Numbered from the stretch's first letter, positions 9,101 to 17,860 are shown. The stretch is DNA of 34,935 nt from F1-20-MAGs016 sp046086245 (GCA_046086245.1 JBJSXB010000028.1:1-34935), one strand, 5' to 3'. The notes: generated by a model not told the origin, from the letters alone. Numbers and translations: made by a program.

Positions 9101-9595
9101 GCCGCGGCCGACGTCGCGGCGCTGCTGGCGACCTGCGCGCGCGATGGACATGTCGTCCTGCCACTGTCCGGTGGCGGCAGCGCGACCCTCGAACGCGACG
9201 ACCTCATCGTTCGGACGACCGCCCGCGACGGCTGGGCGGCGGCGGAGAGCGCCCATGCGGTGGTCGTGATCGCGACCGATCTCGCGCCGGAACTGGTGGC
9301 CGAAGGGCTGGTGCGCGAGGTGGTGCACGCCGTGCAGGCGGCGCGCAAGTCGCTCGATCTCGAGTTCACCCAACGGATCGAACTGTTCCTCGAGACGCCC
9401 TCGGCCGAGTTGGCGGCGGCGATGACGATCCACGCCGCCGCGATCGCCACGGAGACGCTCGCCGCGTCCGTGTGCCAGGGGCCGCCGGCCGGGTCGAGGG
9501 CCGCCGCGGGGGGCGGCCACCGCGAATCGCTGGACGTCGACGGACACCCGCTGGTCATCACCGTCGTTCCGCTGCCGCCGGGGCACACGGCATGA
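6128..9595 (+). CDS. ileS: Isoleucine-tRNA ligase
   Basis: IleS charges tRNA-Ile with isoleucine and edits mischarged valine. The 1155-residue class I synthetase has the HIGH motif as HPGH at 57-60, GWDTHGLPVE shortly after, and the KMSKQ loop at 660-664. The region between them contains the editing insert, recognisable by WTTTPWTLPSNQ and by GTGVVHVAPAFGE. The C-terminal third is the anticodon-binding domain. The overall pattern, including the GWDTHGLPVE context and the absence of a clear C-terminal zinc-binding Cys cluster, resembles the eukaryote-like IleS2 type, which is typically mupirocin-resistant; that assignment is inference. A GGAGA lies about 10 nt before the start. The stop overlaps the purN start by 4 bp (ATGA). 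Confidence 0.95.
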   Translation: MAPFAAVGGRPDFPSLERGILAFWREADVYRRSLEQRRGAPAFVFYEGPPTANGMPHPGHCLTRTIKDLYPRYRTMRGQWCQRKAGWDTHGLPVEVEVCKALGIHSKAEIEAYGVEPFIHRCQESVWRYMKEWETITERIGFWLDLSTAYVTYHRAYVESVWWALADLFDRGLLYRGHKIVWWWAQGGTALSSGEVGQGYKEVADPSVYVALPLLDDAGRPTARSLVAWTTTPWTLPSNQFAAVKPDLAYVVARAAGGADSGEYVVAETLAAALAEKLKVSFETVATLRGADLVGSAYLPPFDTYRPAGPPQRAPLVAGGSDTPAWRVVAADFVTTDSGTGVVHVAPAFGEVDYGVLLAEQPRFQAGGPELLNCVAADGTFTDTFPMGSGRFVKDCDRDIVRDLRARGLLVHQEQYVHDYPFCWRADADPLIQYPRASWFIRTSQFRDAMLANNARIDWLPAHIRDGRFGNFLETNVDWALSRERYWGTPLPIWVCSETGRAEAVPSYAALLAKPGVTGTDRFDRAKEHDPQLADDLRVHKPYIDAVTYDSPFAPGGRMTRVPEVIDCWFDSGAMPFAQWGWPHAGAADFAAQFPADFISEAIDQTRGWFYSQLAISTLLFGGDGPRSLPAGVAAPPAAWPHPFRTCIVLGLMLGEDGQKMSKQKRNYKEPGVIFDAYGADALRWYFLAAQPPWTTIRYSERAIRESVPEFLLRLWNVYSFFVIYARIDGFDPGRLLDAPGRLDHADLARARGWRPAADRHELDRWMLAETSATAAAVVERMDAFDHFAAAGAIAALVDAASNWFVRRSRDRFWAPGRADDSAVGEPDKLDAYWTLYETLLTVARLAAPFVPFLTESMWRNLAVGPFGDRVPDSIHLTDYPVGDSRLLDPDLVRRMALVRDVASSGRAARAGAKLKVRQPLAKVEVILADGAAADAGWLEAHADLVRDELNVKQFEVCREPDRYITRSVQPDLKRLGPRLGKDLPRVRAALAAADVAALLATCARDGHVVLPLSGGGSATLERDDLIVRTTARDGWAAAESAHAVVVIATDLAPELVAEGLVREVVHAVQAARKSLDLEFTQRIELFLETPSAELAAAMTIHAAAIATETLAASVCQGPPAGSRAAAGGGHRESLDVDGHPLVITVVPLPPGHTA

Positions 9596-10185
9596 GCGCC
9601 GTCCCGCTGCCGTTGGCGGTGCTCGTGTCCGGCGGGGGCCGGTCGCTGGCCAATCTCCTCGAGCGGATCGCCGCCGGAACGCTCCCGGCGACGATCCGCC
9701 TGGTCGTCGCCAGCCGGCCCGGCCTGCGTGCCGAGGCGCTCGCACGGCGCGCGGGCCTTCCGGTGACGATTCTCCCCCGCGAGGGCCGAGAGCCGATCGG
9801 CTGGAGCGACGCCGTCTTCAGCGCCTGCCGCGAGGCCGGGGCCCGGTGGGTGGTGATGGCGGGATGGCTCCATCTGCTGCCGATCCCCGCCGATTTCGCG
9901 CGGCGGACGATCAACATCCATCCCGCCCTCCTGCCAGCGTTCGGGGGGCGGGGCTTCTACGGGCGGCGGGTGCACGCCGCCGTGATCGAGCGCGGTTGCA
10001 CCGTGTCGGGCTGCACGGTGCACCTCGTGGACGACGTCTACGACCACGGACCGATCCTGCTGCAGCGGACCGTGCCCGTACTGCCCGACGACACCGCCGA
10101 CTCGCTCGCCGCACGCGTGTTCGCCGCCGAATGCATCGCCCTGCCGGAGGCCATCGCCCGGATCGCCTCCGGCACCCTGCCCTGA
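9592..10185 (+). CDS. purN: Phosphoribosylglycinamide formyltransferase
   Basis: PurN transfers a formyl group from 10-formyl-tetrahydrofolate to GAR, the third step of purine synthesis. The 197-residue product starts with LAVLVSGGGRSLANLLE (phosphate-binding loop). It then has NIHPALLPAFGGRGFYG, with the catalytic Asn and His of the N-x-H-P motif, and GCTVHLVDDVYDHGPILLQR, which contains the catalytic Asp. Length and motif spacing match the family. The gene overlaps ileS by 4 bp, so its translation is probably coupled. Confidence 0.93.
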   Translation: MSAVPLPLAVLVSGGGRSLANLLERIAAGTLPATIRLVVASRPGLRAEALARRAGLPVTILPREGREPIGWSDAVFSACREAGARWVVMAGWLHLLPIPADFARRTINIHPALLPAFGGRGFYGRRVHAAVIERGCTVSGCTVHLVDDVYDHGPILLQRTVPVLPDDTADSLAARVFAAECIALPEAIARIASGTLP

Positions 10186-10233
10186 CCGGATTCGTTCCCC
10201 CTCCAGCGTCCCCCGTTTCCCGAGGAGCCATCG

Positions 10234-10770
10234 ATGTCGCGTAGCCAAGGCAATTGCATCGCCGATTCACTTCAGGTGTCGCTCGGCTACGCCGATCGGC
10301 TGCTGGCGGGGATTCCCGCCGACCGCTTCGCCCGCTTTGCAGCCGTGGCCACGAGCCCGAGCGGCACGCGCACCATTCAATCCAATCACCCGGCCTTCGT
10401 CCTCGGCCATCTCGCGCTCTACACACCGCGGATCGTCTCCCTGCTCGGCGGCACGCCGACGGCCGTGCCGACGCGGTTCGAGGAGGCATTCTCCAAGGAC
10501 GACACGTGCATCGACGACGTCGGCGGCACGGCCTACCCGCCGATGGAAGAGGTCGTCGAGGTCTTCCGCCGCGGCTGCCGCGAGGCGATCGCCGCCCTTC
10601 GCGCCGCGCCCGATGACGTGCTCGCGCGGGCCAACCCGATGCAGGGACCGATGGCCGAGATGTTTCCCTCGGTGGGATCGCTCACCGGGTTCCTCTCCGG
10701 CGGGCACATGATGATGCATCTCGGCCAAGTGAGCGCCTGGCGCCGGATCGAGGGTCTCGGCCCAGCGTGA
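10234..10770 (+). CDS. DinB-like helical metalloprotein family member
   Basis: The 178-residue protein is predicted to be mainly helical. Two His-bearing helices, HPAFVLGHLALYTPR near residues 50-64 and SGGHMMMHLGQVSAWRR near 156-172, match the spacing of metal-binding His residues in DinB/YfiT-like four-helix bundles. Members act as thiol-dependent transferases or have unknown roles; the substrate cannot be inferred. The start has a clean GAGGAG ribosome-binding site 6 nt upstream, unlike most of its neighbours. The stop codon falls inside the first copy of a 58-bp tandem repeat, so the last three or four residues are repeat-encoded. Confidence 0.7.
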   Translation: MSRSQGNCIADSLQVSLGYADRLLAGIPADRFARFAAVATSPSGTRTIQSNHPAFVLGHLALYTPRIVSLLGGTPTAVPTRFEEAFSKDDTCIDDVGGTAYPPMEEVVEVFRRGCREAIAALRAAPDDVLARANPMQGPMAEMFPSVGSLTGFLSGGHMMMHLGQVSAWRRIEGLGPA

Positions 10771-10912
10771 GAGGGAGCGTGCGTGCCGCGTCCCCCACGC
10801 GGAGCGTTCGGCAGTCGGCCCAGCGTGAGAGGGAGCGTGCGCGCCGCGTCCCCCGCGCGGAGCGTGCGGCAGTCGGCCCAGCGTGAGAGGGAGCGTGCGC
10901 GCCGCGTCCCGC
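10757..10912. repeat. 58-bp tandem repeat, about 2.7 copies
   Basis: Units begin at 10757, 10815 and 10873, each starting TCGGCCCAGCGTGAGAGGGA, with an exact 58-bp period. The first and second copies differ at only a few positions, and the third is cut after about 40 bp. The array spans the stop codon of the DinB-like gene and ends right against the stop of the DUF1501 gene on the other strand. Each unit holds a GGGAGCG...CGC(g)TCCC stem-loop, so transcripts from both sides would meet repeated hairpins. A bidirectional terminator role is possible but untested. Confidence 0.9.
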
Positions 10913-12352
10913 TCACCCGAGGATCGGCCGGATGACGTGTCCGTGGACGTCGGTCAGCCGGTAGTCGCGTCCGCCCCAGCGGTAGGTGAGGTCCTCATGG
11001 TCGATGCCGAGGAGATGGAGGACCGTGGCCCACATGTCGTAGACCGTGCACGGCTGCTCGACCACACGGTAGCCGAAATCGTCGGTGACACCGTGAATCG
11101 TGCCCCCCTTCACCCCACCGCCGGCGAGCCAGACGCTGAACGCCATCGGATTGTGGTCGCGGCCGTCCGTCCCTTGTGAAAACGGCGTCCGGCCGAACTC
11201 GCCGGCCCACACGACCAGTGTCTCGTCGAGCAGCCCGCGGTCGCGCAGATCACCGAGCAGTGCGGCGATCGGTTGGTCCACCTGGAGAGCCATCGCCGCG
11301 TGCCCCTTGGCGAGGTCGCCGTGCTGGTCCCAGGGGTTGCCGGCGCCGCCGGCACCGATGTTCTGCGTGAGGCAGGAGAGTTCCACGAAGCGCACCCCCT
11401 CCTCCACCAGCCGCCGTGCCAGCAGGCACTGGCGTGCGTAGGCGGCGGTCGGGGCGTTGGGGGAATCGACCCCGTAGCGAGCGCGGGTCGCGGCCGACTC
11501 GCCGGCAAGATCGACGAGCGTCGGCACCGCCGCCTGCATCCGAAAAGCGGTCTCGGCGTTGGCGATCGCGGCCGCGACCGCGGGCGGATCGGCGGTCGCG
11601 GCGCGGAAGCCGCGATCGAGTCCGGCCACGGCGTCGAGCCGGCGCCGCTGGGCCGCGGCGCCGTCACGCGGACGGATGTTGCGGATCGGATCCGCGCCGT
11701 CGGCCTTGACGATCGAGGCCTGATGCGGGCCGGGCAGGAAGGCGTTGCTGAACAGGCCGACGCCGCCGTGCGGCACCGCCGCGTCGCCGCTCTGGAGCAC
11801 GACGTACGTGGGCAGGTCGTCGTTGGCGCTGCCGAGGCCGTACGACGCCCAGGCGCCGGCGCTGGGGAAACCGAGGAACGGGAATCCGGTGTGCATGAGG
11901 AAGTTGGCCTGGGCGTGCTCGCTCACGGGCGACGTCATCGAGCGGATCACCGCCAACTCGTCCACGACCGCGCCGACGTGGGGAAACATGCTGCTCACCG
12001 GGATCCCGCTCGCCCCCCAGGGACGGAACGTGAACGGACTGCGCATCACCAGGCCGTTGTTGTTGAACATGGTCCGCTCGACCTTCATCGGCAGCGGCTT
12101 GCCATGGTCGATGTCGAGGCGCGGCTTGGGATCGAACGAATCGACGTGCGAAACGCCTCCCGACATGTAGCAGAAGATCACGCTCCGGGCCCGCACCGCA
12201 CGGCGAGCCGGCGCCGCCTGCGCCCGGTGCGCCGCCAGTGCCGCGAAGGCGACGCCGCCGAAACCGATCGATGCCTCGGCGAGCCACCGCCGTCGTGATG
12301 CGCCACCGTTCTCGGTCATGCTCGGTGCCGTCGGGGGGAGGGGAAGGGCCAT
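10913..12352 (-). CDS. DUF1501 (sulfatase-like fold) exported protein, copy A
   Basis: The 479-residue product has a twin-arginine-like leader (SRRRWLAEASIGFGGVAFAALA) and then the DUF1501 domain. This family is related to alkaline phosphatase/sulfatase folds. Visible family landmarks are FCYMSGGVSHVDSFDPKP after the leader, a segment ending EHAQANFLMHTGFP, and WAGEFGRTPFSQG with GRDHNP shortly after, near the C-terminus. The closing segment LTDVHGHVI is also typical. Function is not established; the gene is almost always next to a PSCyt1/DUF1549/DUF1553 gene, as here. The start at 12352 lies 4 bp after the upstream stop and implies coupling; an internal ATG at 12319 (MTENGG) is the alternative. 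Confidence 0.85.
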   Translation of the reverse strand: MALPLPPTAPSMTENGGASRRRWLAEASIGFGGVAFAALAAHRAQAAPARRAVRARSVIFCYMSGGVSHVDSFDPKPRLDIDHGKPLPMKVERTMFNNNGLVMRSPFTFRPWGASGIPVSSMFPHVGAVVDELAVIRSMTSPVSEHAQANFLMHTGFPFLGFPSAGAWASYGLGSANDDLPTYVVLQSGDAAVPHGGVGLFSNAFLPGPHQASIVKADGADPIRNIRPRDGAAAQRRRLDAVAGLDRGFRAATADPPAVAAAIANAETAFRMQAAVPTLVDLAGESAATRARYGVDSPNAPTAAYARQCLLARRLVEEGVRFVELSCLTQNIGAGGAGNPWDQHGDLAKGHAAMALQVDQPIAALLGDLRDRGLLDETLVVWAGEFGRTPFSQGTDGRDHNPMAFSVWLAGGGVKGGTIHGVTDDFGYRVVEQPCTVYDMWATVLHLLGIDHEDLTYRWGGRDYRLTDVHGHVIRPILG

Positions 12353-12356
12353 GTCG

Positions 12357-15300
12357 TCACCGGAGAAAGAGAAATTCCTTGCACAGAAACAGCGCCCGCG
12401 CGGGCTCGCTCCAGACGGCGCGCTCGCGTCCGTCGGGGGGCGGCACCGCGCGCTCCCGGCGTTGCCGCTCGAGGTGGGCCAAGTCCGCCAGGAGCGCTTC
12501 CGCCTCCCGCCGCGGCCCCGCGGCGAGCCGCGCGACACGGGCCTCCGTGGCGAGACTGCCGGCCGACGCCGCCAGTGCGGCGACCTCGGCCGCGGACAAC
12601 GCCCGGTCGTGGAGCGTGGCGTGCAGGATCCGGCCGGCGAGCATCCGGTTGCCACCCGCCGGCAGGTGCCGCAATCCGAACGACACCACGCTGCGTTCGG
12701 CCGGAAATTCGATCACCCCCGCGCTCCGGTAGGACGCCCCGTAGGGAACGCCGTCGCGGTAGCCGCGCACCGTGCCGTCGTCGTCCCAGCAGATCGCCAC
12801 GTGGACGGGCCGCGTGGCCGCCTCCATCTCGACGGGACCGAAGAACGGCCGCGTGCGTGCGAAGACATCGCTGCCGGCCAGCCACTGCCCCGCCGCCTGC
12901 TCGCCATACACGACCGCATCGAACACCGCGCCGTCGGCCGACTGGATCGACACCACGCCTCCTCCGCGCTGCTCCAATCCATCGAGTTGCACCGACGCCG
13001 CCAGCGTGCGTGCCCGGATGGAACGCGGCAACGGCGCGGTCGTCACGTAGCCGCCCGCGGTCAGGGCCAGGCCCCCGTCGCGCACCACCGCGGCGCCATG
13101 CGCGGTCGAGGGCAGTGGGTCCGCACCCGCGTCGGCACGACCGACTCCGTCGAGGGCCGCCGAGAAGTCCCACGCGTAGAGCGCCGGTGGGGCCACGGCC
13201 GCCCCGTCTCCGTCGGCCTCGAGGAGGTGGTCGAGCGATGCGCGGTGCGCGACGACGCGCTCGTCGAGCGCGGCCGCCTCGGCGACGCGGGCGGCGAGAC
13301 CGGCCCGCGATGCCGCCACCAACCCGCCGAGGGCCTCGCGATCGGCGGCGTCGCTGGGCCGGCCGAGGGCGATACGCACCATCCGGTCGAGCCGGGCGTC
13401 ATCGGTGCCGGCGGCCGATTCGGCGAGCACCCGGTCGGCGAAGCGCTCCGCCCGGCGCGCGATGTCCGGGTCGTTGAGCATGGTGAGGGCCTGGGCGGGC
13501 ACGTTGGTCTCGTCGCGGGCACCCGTCGTGCTGAACGGCTCGGGGAAATCGAAGACCCGCAGCATCGGATCGATGGCGTTGCGCGCGACCCGCACGTAGA
13601 TGCTGCGGCGATCGCCGCCGCCGCCGACCGGTGGCCCGAACGCCGTGCGATCGAGCGTTCCGGCGGCGGCCAGCACGCCGTCGCGGATCGCCTCGGCGTC
13701 GAGCCGTCTCACCAACGCTCGGGACCAGAGCCGGTTTTCCGGATCGGCATCGTGTGTCGCGGCCGGCGCGACGCTGTCGAGACGCCACGTCCGTGAGGTG
13801 AGGAGGTACCGCACGAGCCCCTTGAGCGACCATCCCTCGCGCCCCAGCCGTACCGCCAGATGGTCGAGGAGTTCCGGATGCGTCGGCGGCTGGCCGAGGT
13901 GCCCGAGGTTGTCGGGGGTGGCGACGATCCCGCGGCCGAACAGGTGGTGCCAGACGCGGTTGGCGATCACCCGCCGCGCGAGCGGGTTGCCCTCGCCCAC
14001 CAGCGCTTCCGCCACGGCCAGTCGCCCGCTGCCCGCGTCGATCGCCGCGCCACCTGCCAGGAGCGCGGGAACCCCGCGCGGCACCGGCGGACCGGGGGTG
14101 CGGTGGTCGCCGCGCGGCAGGAGCGGCTGATCGGATCCCGCCGTCTCCTCCGGGCCGGGAGCACGCGGCTGCGCGGGCACGAGCCCCTCCAGGCGCCGCG
14201 CGTCGGCGATCACGGCGGCACCGTCGCCGAGGTGCTCGATGCGATTCTCCAGCAGCCCCTGAGCCAGGGCGGCGTCGAGCAGCAGGGCGTCGCGGTCGGT
14301 CGCATCGTCGGCTCTCCATGCCTCGATGGCGTCCCCGAGCGCGGCGACGATCGCGTCGCCGACCATGGCCGCCGTCGGCGGGCCGGCACCGAGTCGCTCG
14401 AGCACCGCGTTGCGGGGGTCGTCGGGGAGTGGCGGTGGCTCCGTTCCCTTGGCGACCAGCCGGGCCTCACGGACGGCGAACCACGACCGCTCGGCCGCAT
14501 CGGGCGCGGGGAGAACGGCGTCGCGGGCCGTGGCGAGCTCGACGTGGATCCGGTCCCCGTCCCAGTAGCCGAGGTCGAACCGGTGCCACTTCCACTCCGG
14601 CGTCAGGGACACGATCGGGTAGACCGGACCTGCCCGTGGATAGTCCTCGACGACGTAGCGCACCGTCGCCCCCCCGCCCCCCGCGGCCAGCACCCACAAC
14701 TCGCGCGCCCCTTCCACGCGCACCACCGGCGAGGTCAGCCGGCCGGCGTGTTTCGTCGATATGCGGTGCGTCATGAGCGCGGCCGGCATGATGCGGTCGA
14801 GCGCCAGCGGACCGTCGGCGGCGGCGATCGGCGTTCCGGCACGCGGCGGCCCGGCAAGCCCGTCGAGGCCGCTTCCGACCGCCGACCAGGCCGATCGGGT
14901 CGCGGCGTCGCTCAGTTCCCAGCGGACACCGTCGCCGGCCGGAACGCGACGCGCTGCCGCCGCGTGCCACTGGTCGATGACCGAGACGACCGCGGCGTCG
15001 TCGCCGGCCCCGGCGCGATACAAGGGATGGAGCAGCGCTTCCGGAGCCTTCCCGCCTTCGAGCAGCGGGTCGCGACGCGTGAACCGGACCCGCAGATCGG
15101 CCAGCCCGGCCCGCCACCGGGAAGCGAGCGCGGCGCGCAGCGCCGGCTCGAGCGCGACACGCTCCCGCCGTGCGACGGCGGCCGCCGCCGGAGGCCCCAC
15201 CTCCATCCGCCCCGGTCGCGACGAGGCCACGACGCCGAACAGCGCGTAATAGTCGCGCTGGCTGACCGGGTCGAACTTGTGGTCGTGGCACCGCGCGCAG

Positions 15301-16424
15301 GACACCGTCAGACCGAGGAACGCCTTGGTGACGGCGTTGATCTGGTCGTCCACGAATCGCACCTTCTCCTCGAGCGCGTCGGTCGGCGAATAGCCGTGAA
15401 ACACCATCCGCCAGTGCGCCGTGAGGATTCGCGATTCGTTCAGCGTACCGGACGGATCGAGACGCGGATCGGGGAGCAGGTCGCCGGCGAGGTGCTCACG
15501 GATCAGCCGGTCGACCGGGACGTCGGTGGCCAGCGCGCGGATCAGGGTGTCGCGGTAGAGGTGGGTGCCGACGATCTCCGGATCACCTTCCGAGCCGTGC
15601 GTGTCGGCGTAGCGGATCCAGTCCATCCAGTGGCGGGCCCAGCGCTCCCCGAAATGCGGATCGGCGAGGAGATGGTCCACGAGCGCTTCCCAGCCACCCG
15701 GTGTCGCGATGCGCGCCGACCATTCGGCCGACTCCTCCGGGCTCGGCGGCAGGCCGATCAAGGCGTAGAACACCCGCCGCACGAGCGCCGCGGGGGGCGC
15801 TTCGTCGGCCGGCGTGACCCCGGCGGCGCGAAGCCGTGCCGCGACGAAGCGATCGACCGGATGACGCGCCCAGGGGCCGTCATCCCCGTCGGGCAGCGGC
15901 GGATCGACCAGCGGCTGAAACGACCACCAGCGCATCCGCCGGTCGCGCACCGCGTCCCACGAGGTCGCGGCGGCGATGTCGGCGGCGGTCGGCGGGGTAT
16001 CGCGGGGATCGGGCGCGCCCGCCGCGATCCACCGCTCGAAATCGGCCACGACCTCGGCAGGGAGCCGGCCGGAATCCTTGGGCATCTTCAGCCCGTCGAC
16101 CTCGTGCCGCAGGACCCGGACCAGCAGGCTGCCCCGGGGATCGCCCGGCACCAGCGCCGGCCCGGAGTGCCCGCCCGTCCGCAAACCCTCCCGGGAATCG
16201 ACCGCCAGACCTCCTTCTGCGGTCGTGGCGGCGTTGTGGCAGGCGTAGCAACGTTCGACGAGCACCGGTCGGATCCGCCCCTCGAACAGCTCGCGCTCCT
16301 CGCCCCCGGGCGCCGGCCTCGTACCCGCCACCCAGGCCAGGCAGAGTGCCACACCGGCTCCCGCCACGCGGCCGATCGGCGGTACGGGCCGACCGGGCGT
16401 GGCGTCAGCGCTCGCGCAGGTCAT
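12357..16424 (-). CDS. PSCyt1-DUF1549-DUF1553 protein with LamG-like domain, copy A
   Basis: A large 1355-residue exported protein. A hydrophobic leader (VAGAGVALCLAWVAGT) is followed by a cytochrome-like module with CYACH at 59-63 (heme c binding) and MPKDSG downstream. DUF1549 covers about 165-390 and contains a second CxxCH (CARCHDHKFDP at 376). DUF1553 covers roughly 800-1060 with NRVWHHLFGRGIV, and about 1080-1275 forms a LamG/concanavalin-like beta sandwich opening YAWDFSAAL. It is far longer than copy B (753 residues) because of the roughly 400-residue middle and the C-terminal sandwich. These planctomycete proteins are thought to work at the cell surface or periplasm, perhaps in polymer handling; no activity is proven. 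The ATG at 16424 directly precedes the leader. Confidence 0.85.
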   Translation of the reverse strand: MTCASADATPGRPVPPIGRVAGAGVALCLAWVAGTRPAPGGEERELFEGRIRPVLVERCYACHNAATTAEGGLAVDSREGLRTGGHSGPALVPGDPRGSLLVRVLRHEVDGLKMPKDSGRLPAEVVADFERWIAAGAPDPRDTPPTAADIAAATSWDAVRDRRMRWWSFQPLVDPPLPDGDDGPWARHPVDRFVAARLRAAGVTPADEAPPAALVRRVFYALIGLPPSPEESAEWSARIATPGGWEALVDHLLADPHFGERWARHWMDWIRYADTHGSEGDPEIVGTHLYRDTLIRALATDVPVDRLIREHLAGDLLPDPRLDPSGTLNESRILTAHWRMVFHGYSPTDALEEKVRFVDDQINAVTKAFLGLTVSCARCHDHKFDPVSQRDYYALFGVVASSRPGRMEVGPPAAAAVARRERVALEPALRAALASRWRAGLADLRVRFTRRDPLLEGGKAPEALLHPLYRAGAGDDAAVVSVIDQWHAAAARRVPAGDGVRWELSDAATRSAWSAVGSGLDGLAGPPRAGTPIAAADGPLALDRIMPAALMTHRISTKHAGRLTSPVVRVEGARELWVLAAGGGGATVRYVVEDYPRAGPVYPIVSLTPEWKWHRFDLGYWDGDRIHVELATARDAVLPAPDAAERSWFAVREARLVAKGTEPPPLPDDPRNAVLERLGAGPPTAAMVGDAIVAALGDAIEAWRADDATDRDALLLDAALAQGLLENRIEHLGDGAAVIADARRLEGLVPAQPRAPGPEETAGSDQPLLPRGDHRTPGPPVPRGVPALLAGGAAIDAGSGRLAVAEALVGEGNPLARRVIANRVWHHLFGRGIVATPDNLGHLGQPPTHPELLDHLAVRLGREGWSLKGLVRYLLTSRTWRLDSVAPAATHDADPENRLWSRALVRRLDAEAIRDGVLAAAGTLDRTAFGPPVGGGGDRRSIYVRVARNAIDPMLRVFDFPEPFSTTGARDETNVPAQALTMLNDPDIARRAERFADRVLAESAAGTDDARLDRMVRIALGRPSDAADREALGGLVAASRAGLAARVAEAAALDERVVAHRASLDHLLEADGDGAAVAPPALYAWDFSAALDGVGRADAGADPLPSTAHGAAVVRDGGLALTAGGYVTTAPLPRSIRARTLAASVQLDGLEQRGGGVVSIQSADGAVFDAVVYGEQAAGQWLAGSDVFARTRPFFGPVEMEAATRPVHVAICWDDDGTVRGYRDGVPYGASYRSAGVIEFPAERSVVSFGLRHLPAGGNRMLAGRILHATLHDRALSAAEVAALAASAGSLATEARVARLAAGPRREAEALLADLAHLERQRRERAVPPPDGRERAVWSEPARALFLCKEFLFLR

Positions 16425-16561
16425 GCCACCGCTCCCGGGTCGATTGGATTCGAGGTTCCAGTATCCCCGGCCGCGGCCGGGCCGCCAAATGCGACCACCA
16501 TGTCCACCCCGTCGCACCCCCCGGATCGCGCGGTGGTCGCCGTGGCGTTGCGGTAGCGCGG
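16425..16561 (-). promoter_or_regulatory. Intergenic gap upstream of the long PSD1 gene
   Basis: These 137 bp separate the sialidase stop from the start of the long PSD1 gene. They are the only real gap in the six-gene minus-strand set, the other junctions being overlaps or at most 16 bp. A separate promoter could lie here, but I see no convincing -35/-10 pair and no terminator-like hairpin with a T run. Confidence 0.2.
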
Positions 16562-17860
16562 TCAGGGGTCGGCGGACGGATCGGGGTGCGCGGCGTCGCC
16601 GGCGAGCAACCACTCCAGCGACACCCGCGCCGCCACGATCCGATCCTCCGCCTCGTAGACGCACACGACCGTGCCGTCGGCGAGGACCGCAAGATCGGAA
16701 TAGGCGCTCGGGCCCGGCTCGAGCACGCGCGCGACCGGCCAGGTGACCCCGTCGTCGTGGCTGACGCGGAGGGTGAGATTGCGGCGCCGCCCCCTGCCGT
16801 GGGGAATCACCGCGCCGGCGGCGTCACGCGCCGGGGAATCGGGACAGGAGAAGACCAGCAGCCCGGGACGTGACGGATGCGCCACCAATCCCGCCATGCA
16901 GACCGGTTCGGGGAGCGCCGCGTGGAACTCGGGTGTCGACCAGCCGCTCGCGCCATCGGGGCCGCTCGTGACCAGCTTCCGACCGGCCTGCGACACGTTG
17001 CGCGTGACGAGGAGCACGCTGCCGTCGGCACGCTCGGCGGCGATCGTCTCGTTGGGATCGCCGACGCCCTCGCGGGCCGGCACCGCGAGGGCGCCCGCGC
17101 GCCACGTGCGGCCGCCGTCGTCGCTGACGATCGTCGCCGCCACCGACGGGTGATGGTCGCCGGGCGCACCGTGGCCGAGCCATACCGGCACCACGATCCG
17201 TCCGCCGCGGAGTTGGATGCCGTGCCCCGGACCCGTGGCGAGCACCCTCCAGGGCACGTGCCGCGCGAAGGGCTCGAACGCGTCCGTGATCTCCACCGGC
17301 GCGGAGAAACGGACACCGTCGTCGGCGCTGCGGATCACGAACGCACGGCCGTAGTTCACGCAGTAGACCAGCACGAGGTCACCGCTGCCGCGATCGACCA
17401 CCGCCACCGGATTGTTCACCGTCTGCTCGTGTTCGCCCCCCACGCGCTTGGTGGGATTGCCCTCGATGCGCGGTCCGTGGTGGGCGACGTGCCGCGCCGG
17501 CTCCCAGGTGCGCCCGCCGTCACGGCTGCGTCGCAGATGGACCTCGATCTCCCCCCAGTCGCGCCGCGAGTCACGCCGCGCCTCGCAGACCACGACGAGG
17601 GTCCCCGCCGCGGTGACGACCGTGGCGGGAATGCGGTACAGCGTCACTCCGCCGTCACCGGCGCGGAACACGACCGACCGTGGCGGATCCCCCGCCACCC
17701 CCGGCCCGGCGGCGTCGCCCGCGCGGACCAACGACGCCACACCGATCGTCGCGTGGCTGATCGCGGCGCGGCGCGACACCGCGCGCGAAGGAATCGTCGC
17801 GGCGCACGCCGTCCGAGAGGGCCCGGTGCCCGTCGGGAGCCGCCGCTCACGCGCGCCCAT
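16562..17860 (-). CDS. Exo-alpha-sialidase-like protein (GH33-type, BNR repeats)
   Basis: The 432-residue product has a short Arg-rich leader with an RRAAISHATIGVASL stretch (possible twin-arginine export, weak). It then has YRIPATV at 75-81, the F/YRIP motif whose Arg starts the sialidase Arg triad. Four Asp-box (S-x-D-x-G-x-T-W-like) repeats follow: SRDGGRTWE at 112-120, SADDGVRFS, SDDGGRTWR and SHDDGVTWP, marking blades of a six-bladed propeller. VCEARRDSRRDWG fits the catalytic Asp region. The reaction would be release of terminal sialic acid or related sugars; some relatives act on other substrates. The start overlaps the end of the DUF1338 gene by 14 bp. An earlier in-frame start inside that gene is not supported. 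Confidence 0.75.
   Translation of the reverse strand: MGARERRLPTGTGPSRTACAATIPSRAVSRRAAISHATIGVASLVRAGDAAGPGVAGDPPRSVVFRAGDGGVTLYRIPATVVTAAGTLVVVCEARRDSRRDWGEIEVHLRRSRDGGRTWEPARHVAHHGPRIEGNPTKRVGGEHEQTVNNPVAVVDRGSGDLVLVYCVNYGRAFVIRSADDGVRFSAPVEITDAFEPFARHVPWRVLATGPGHGIQLRGGRIVVPVWLGHGAPGDHHPSVAATIVSDDGGRTWRAGALAVPAREGVGDPNETIAAERADGSVLLVTRNVSQAGRKLVTSGPDGASGWSTPEFHAALPEPVCMAGLVAHPSRPGLLVFSCPDSPARDAAGAVIPHGRGRRRNLTLRVSHDDGVTWPVARVLEPGPSAYSDLAVLADGTVVCVYEAEDRIVAARVSLEWLLAGDAAHPDPSADP

Noticed and set aside
10757..10912. 58-bp repeats considered as a CRISPR array
   Set aside because: Units are directly adjacent without unique spacers, and no cas gene is near.
13860..16556. Open frame of about 900 codons on + opposite the long PSD1 gene
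   Set aside because: It lies antisense to a gene with clear domains. Its translation is Arg/Gly/Pro-rich without any recognisable motif, as expected of a shadow frame in GC-rich DNA.
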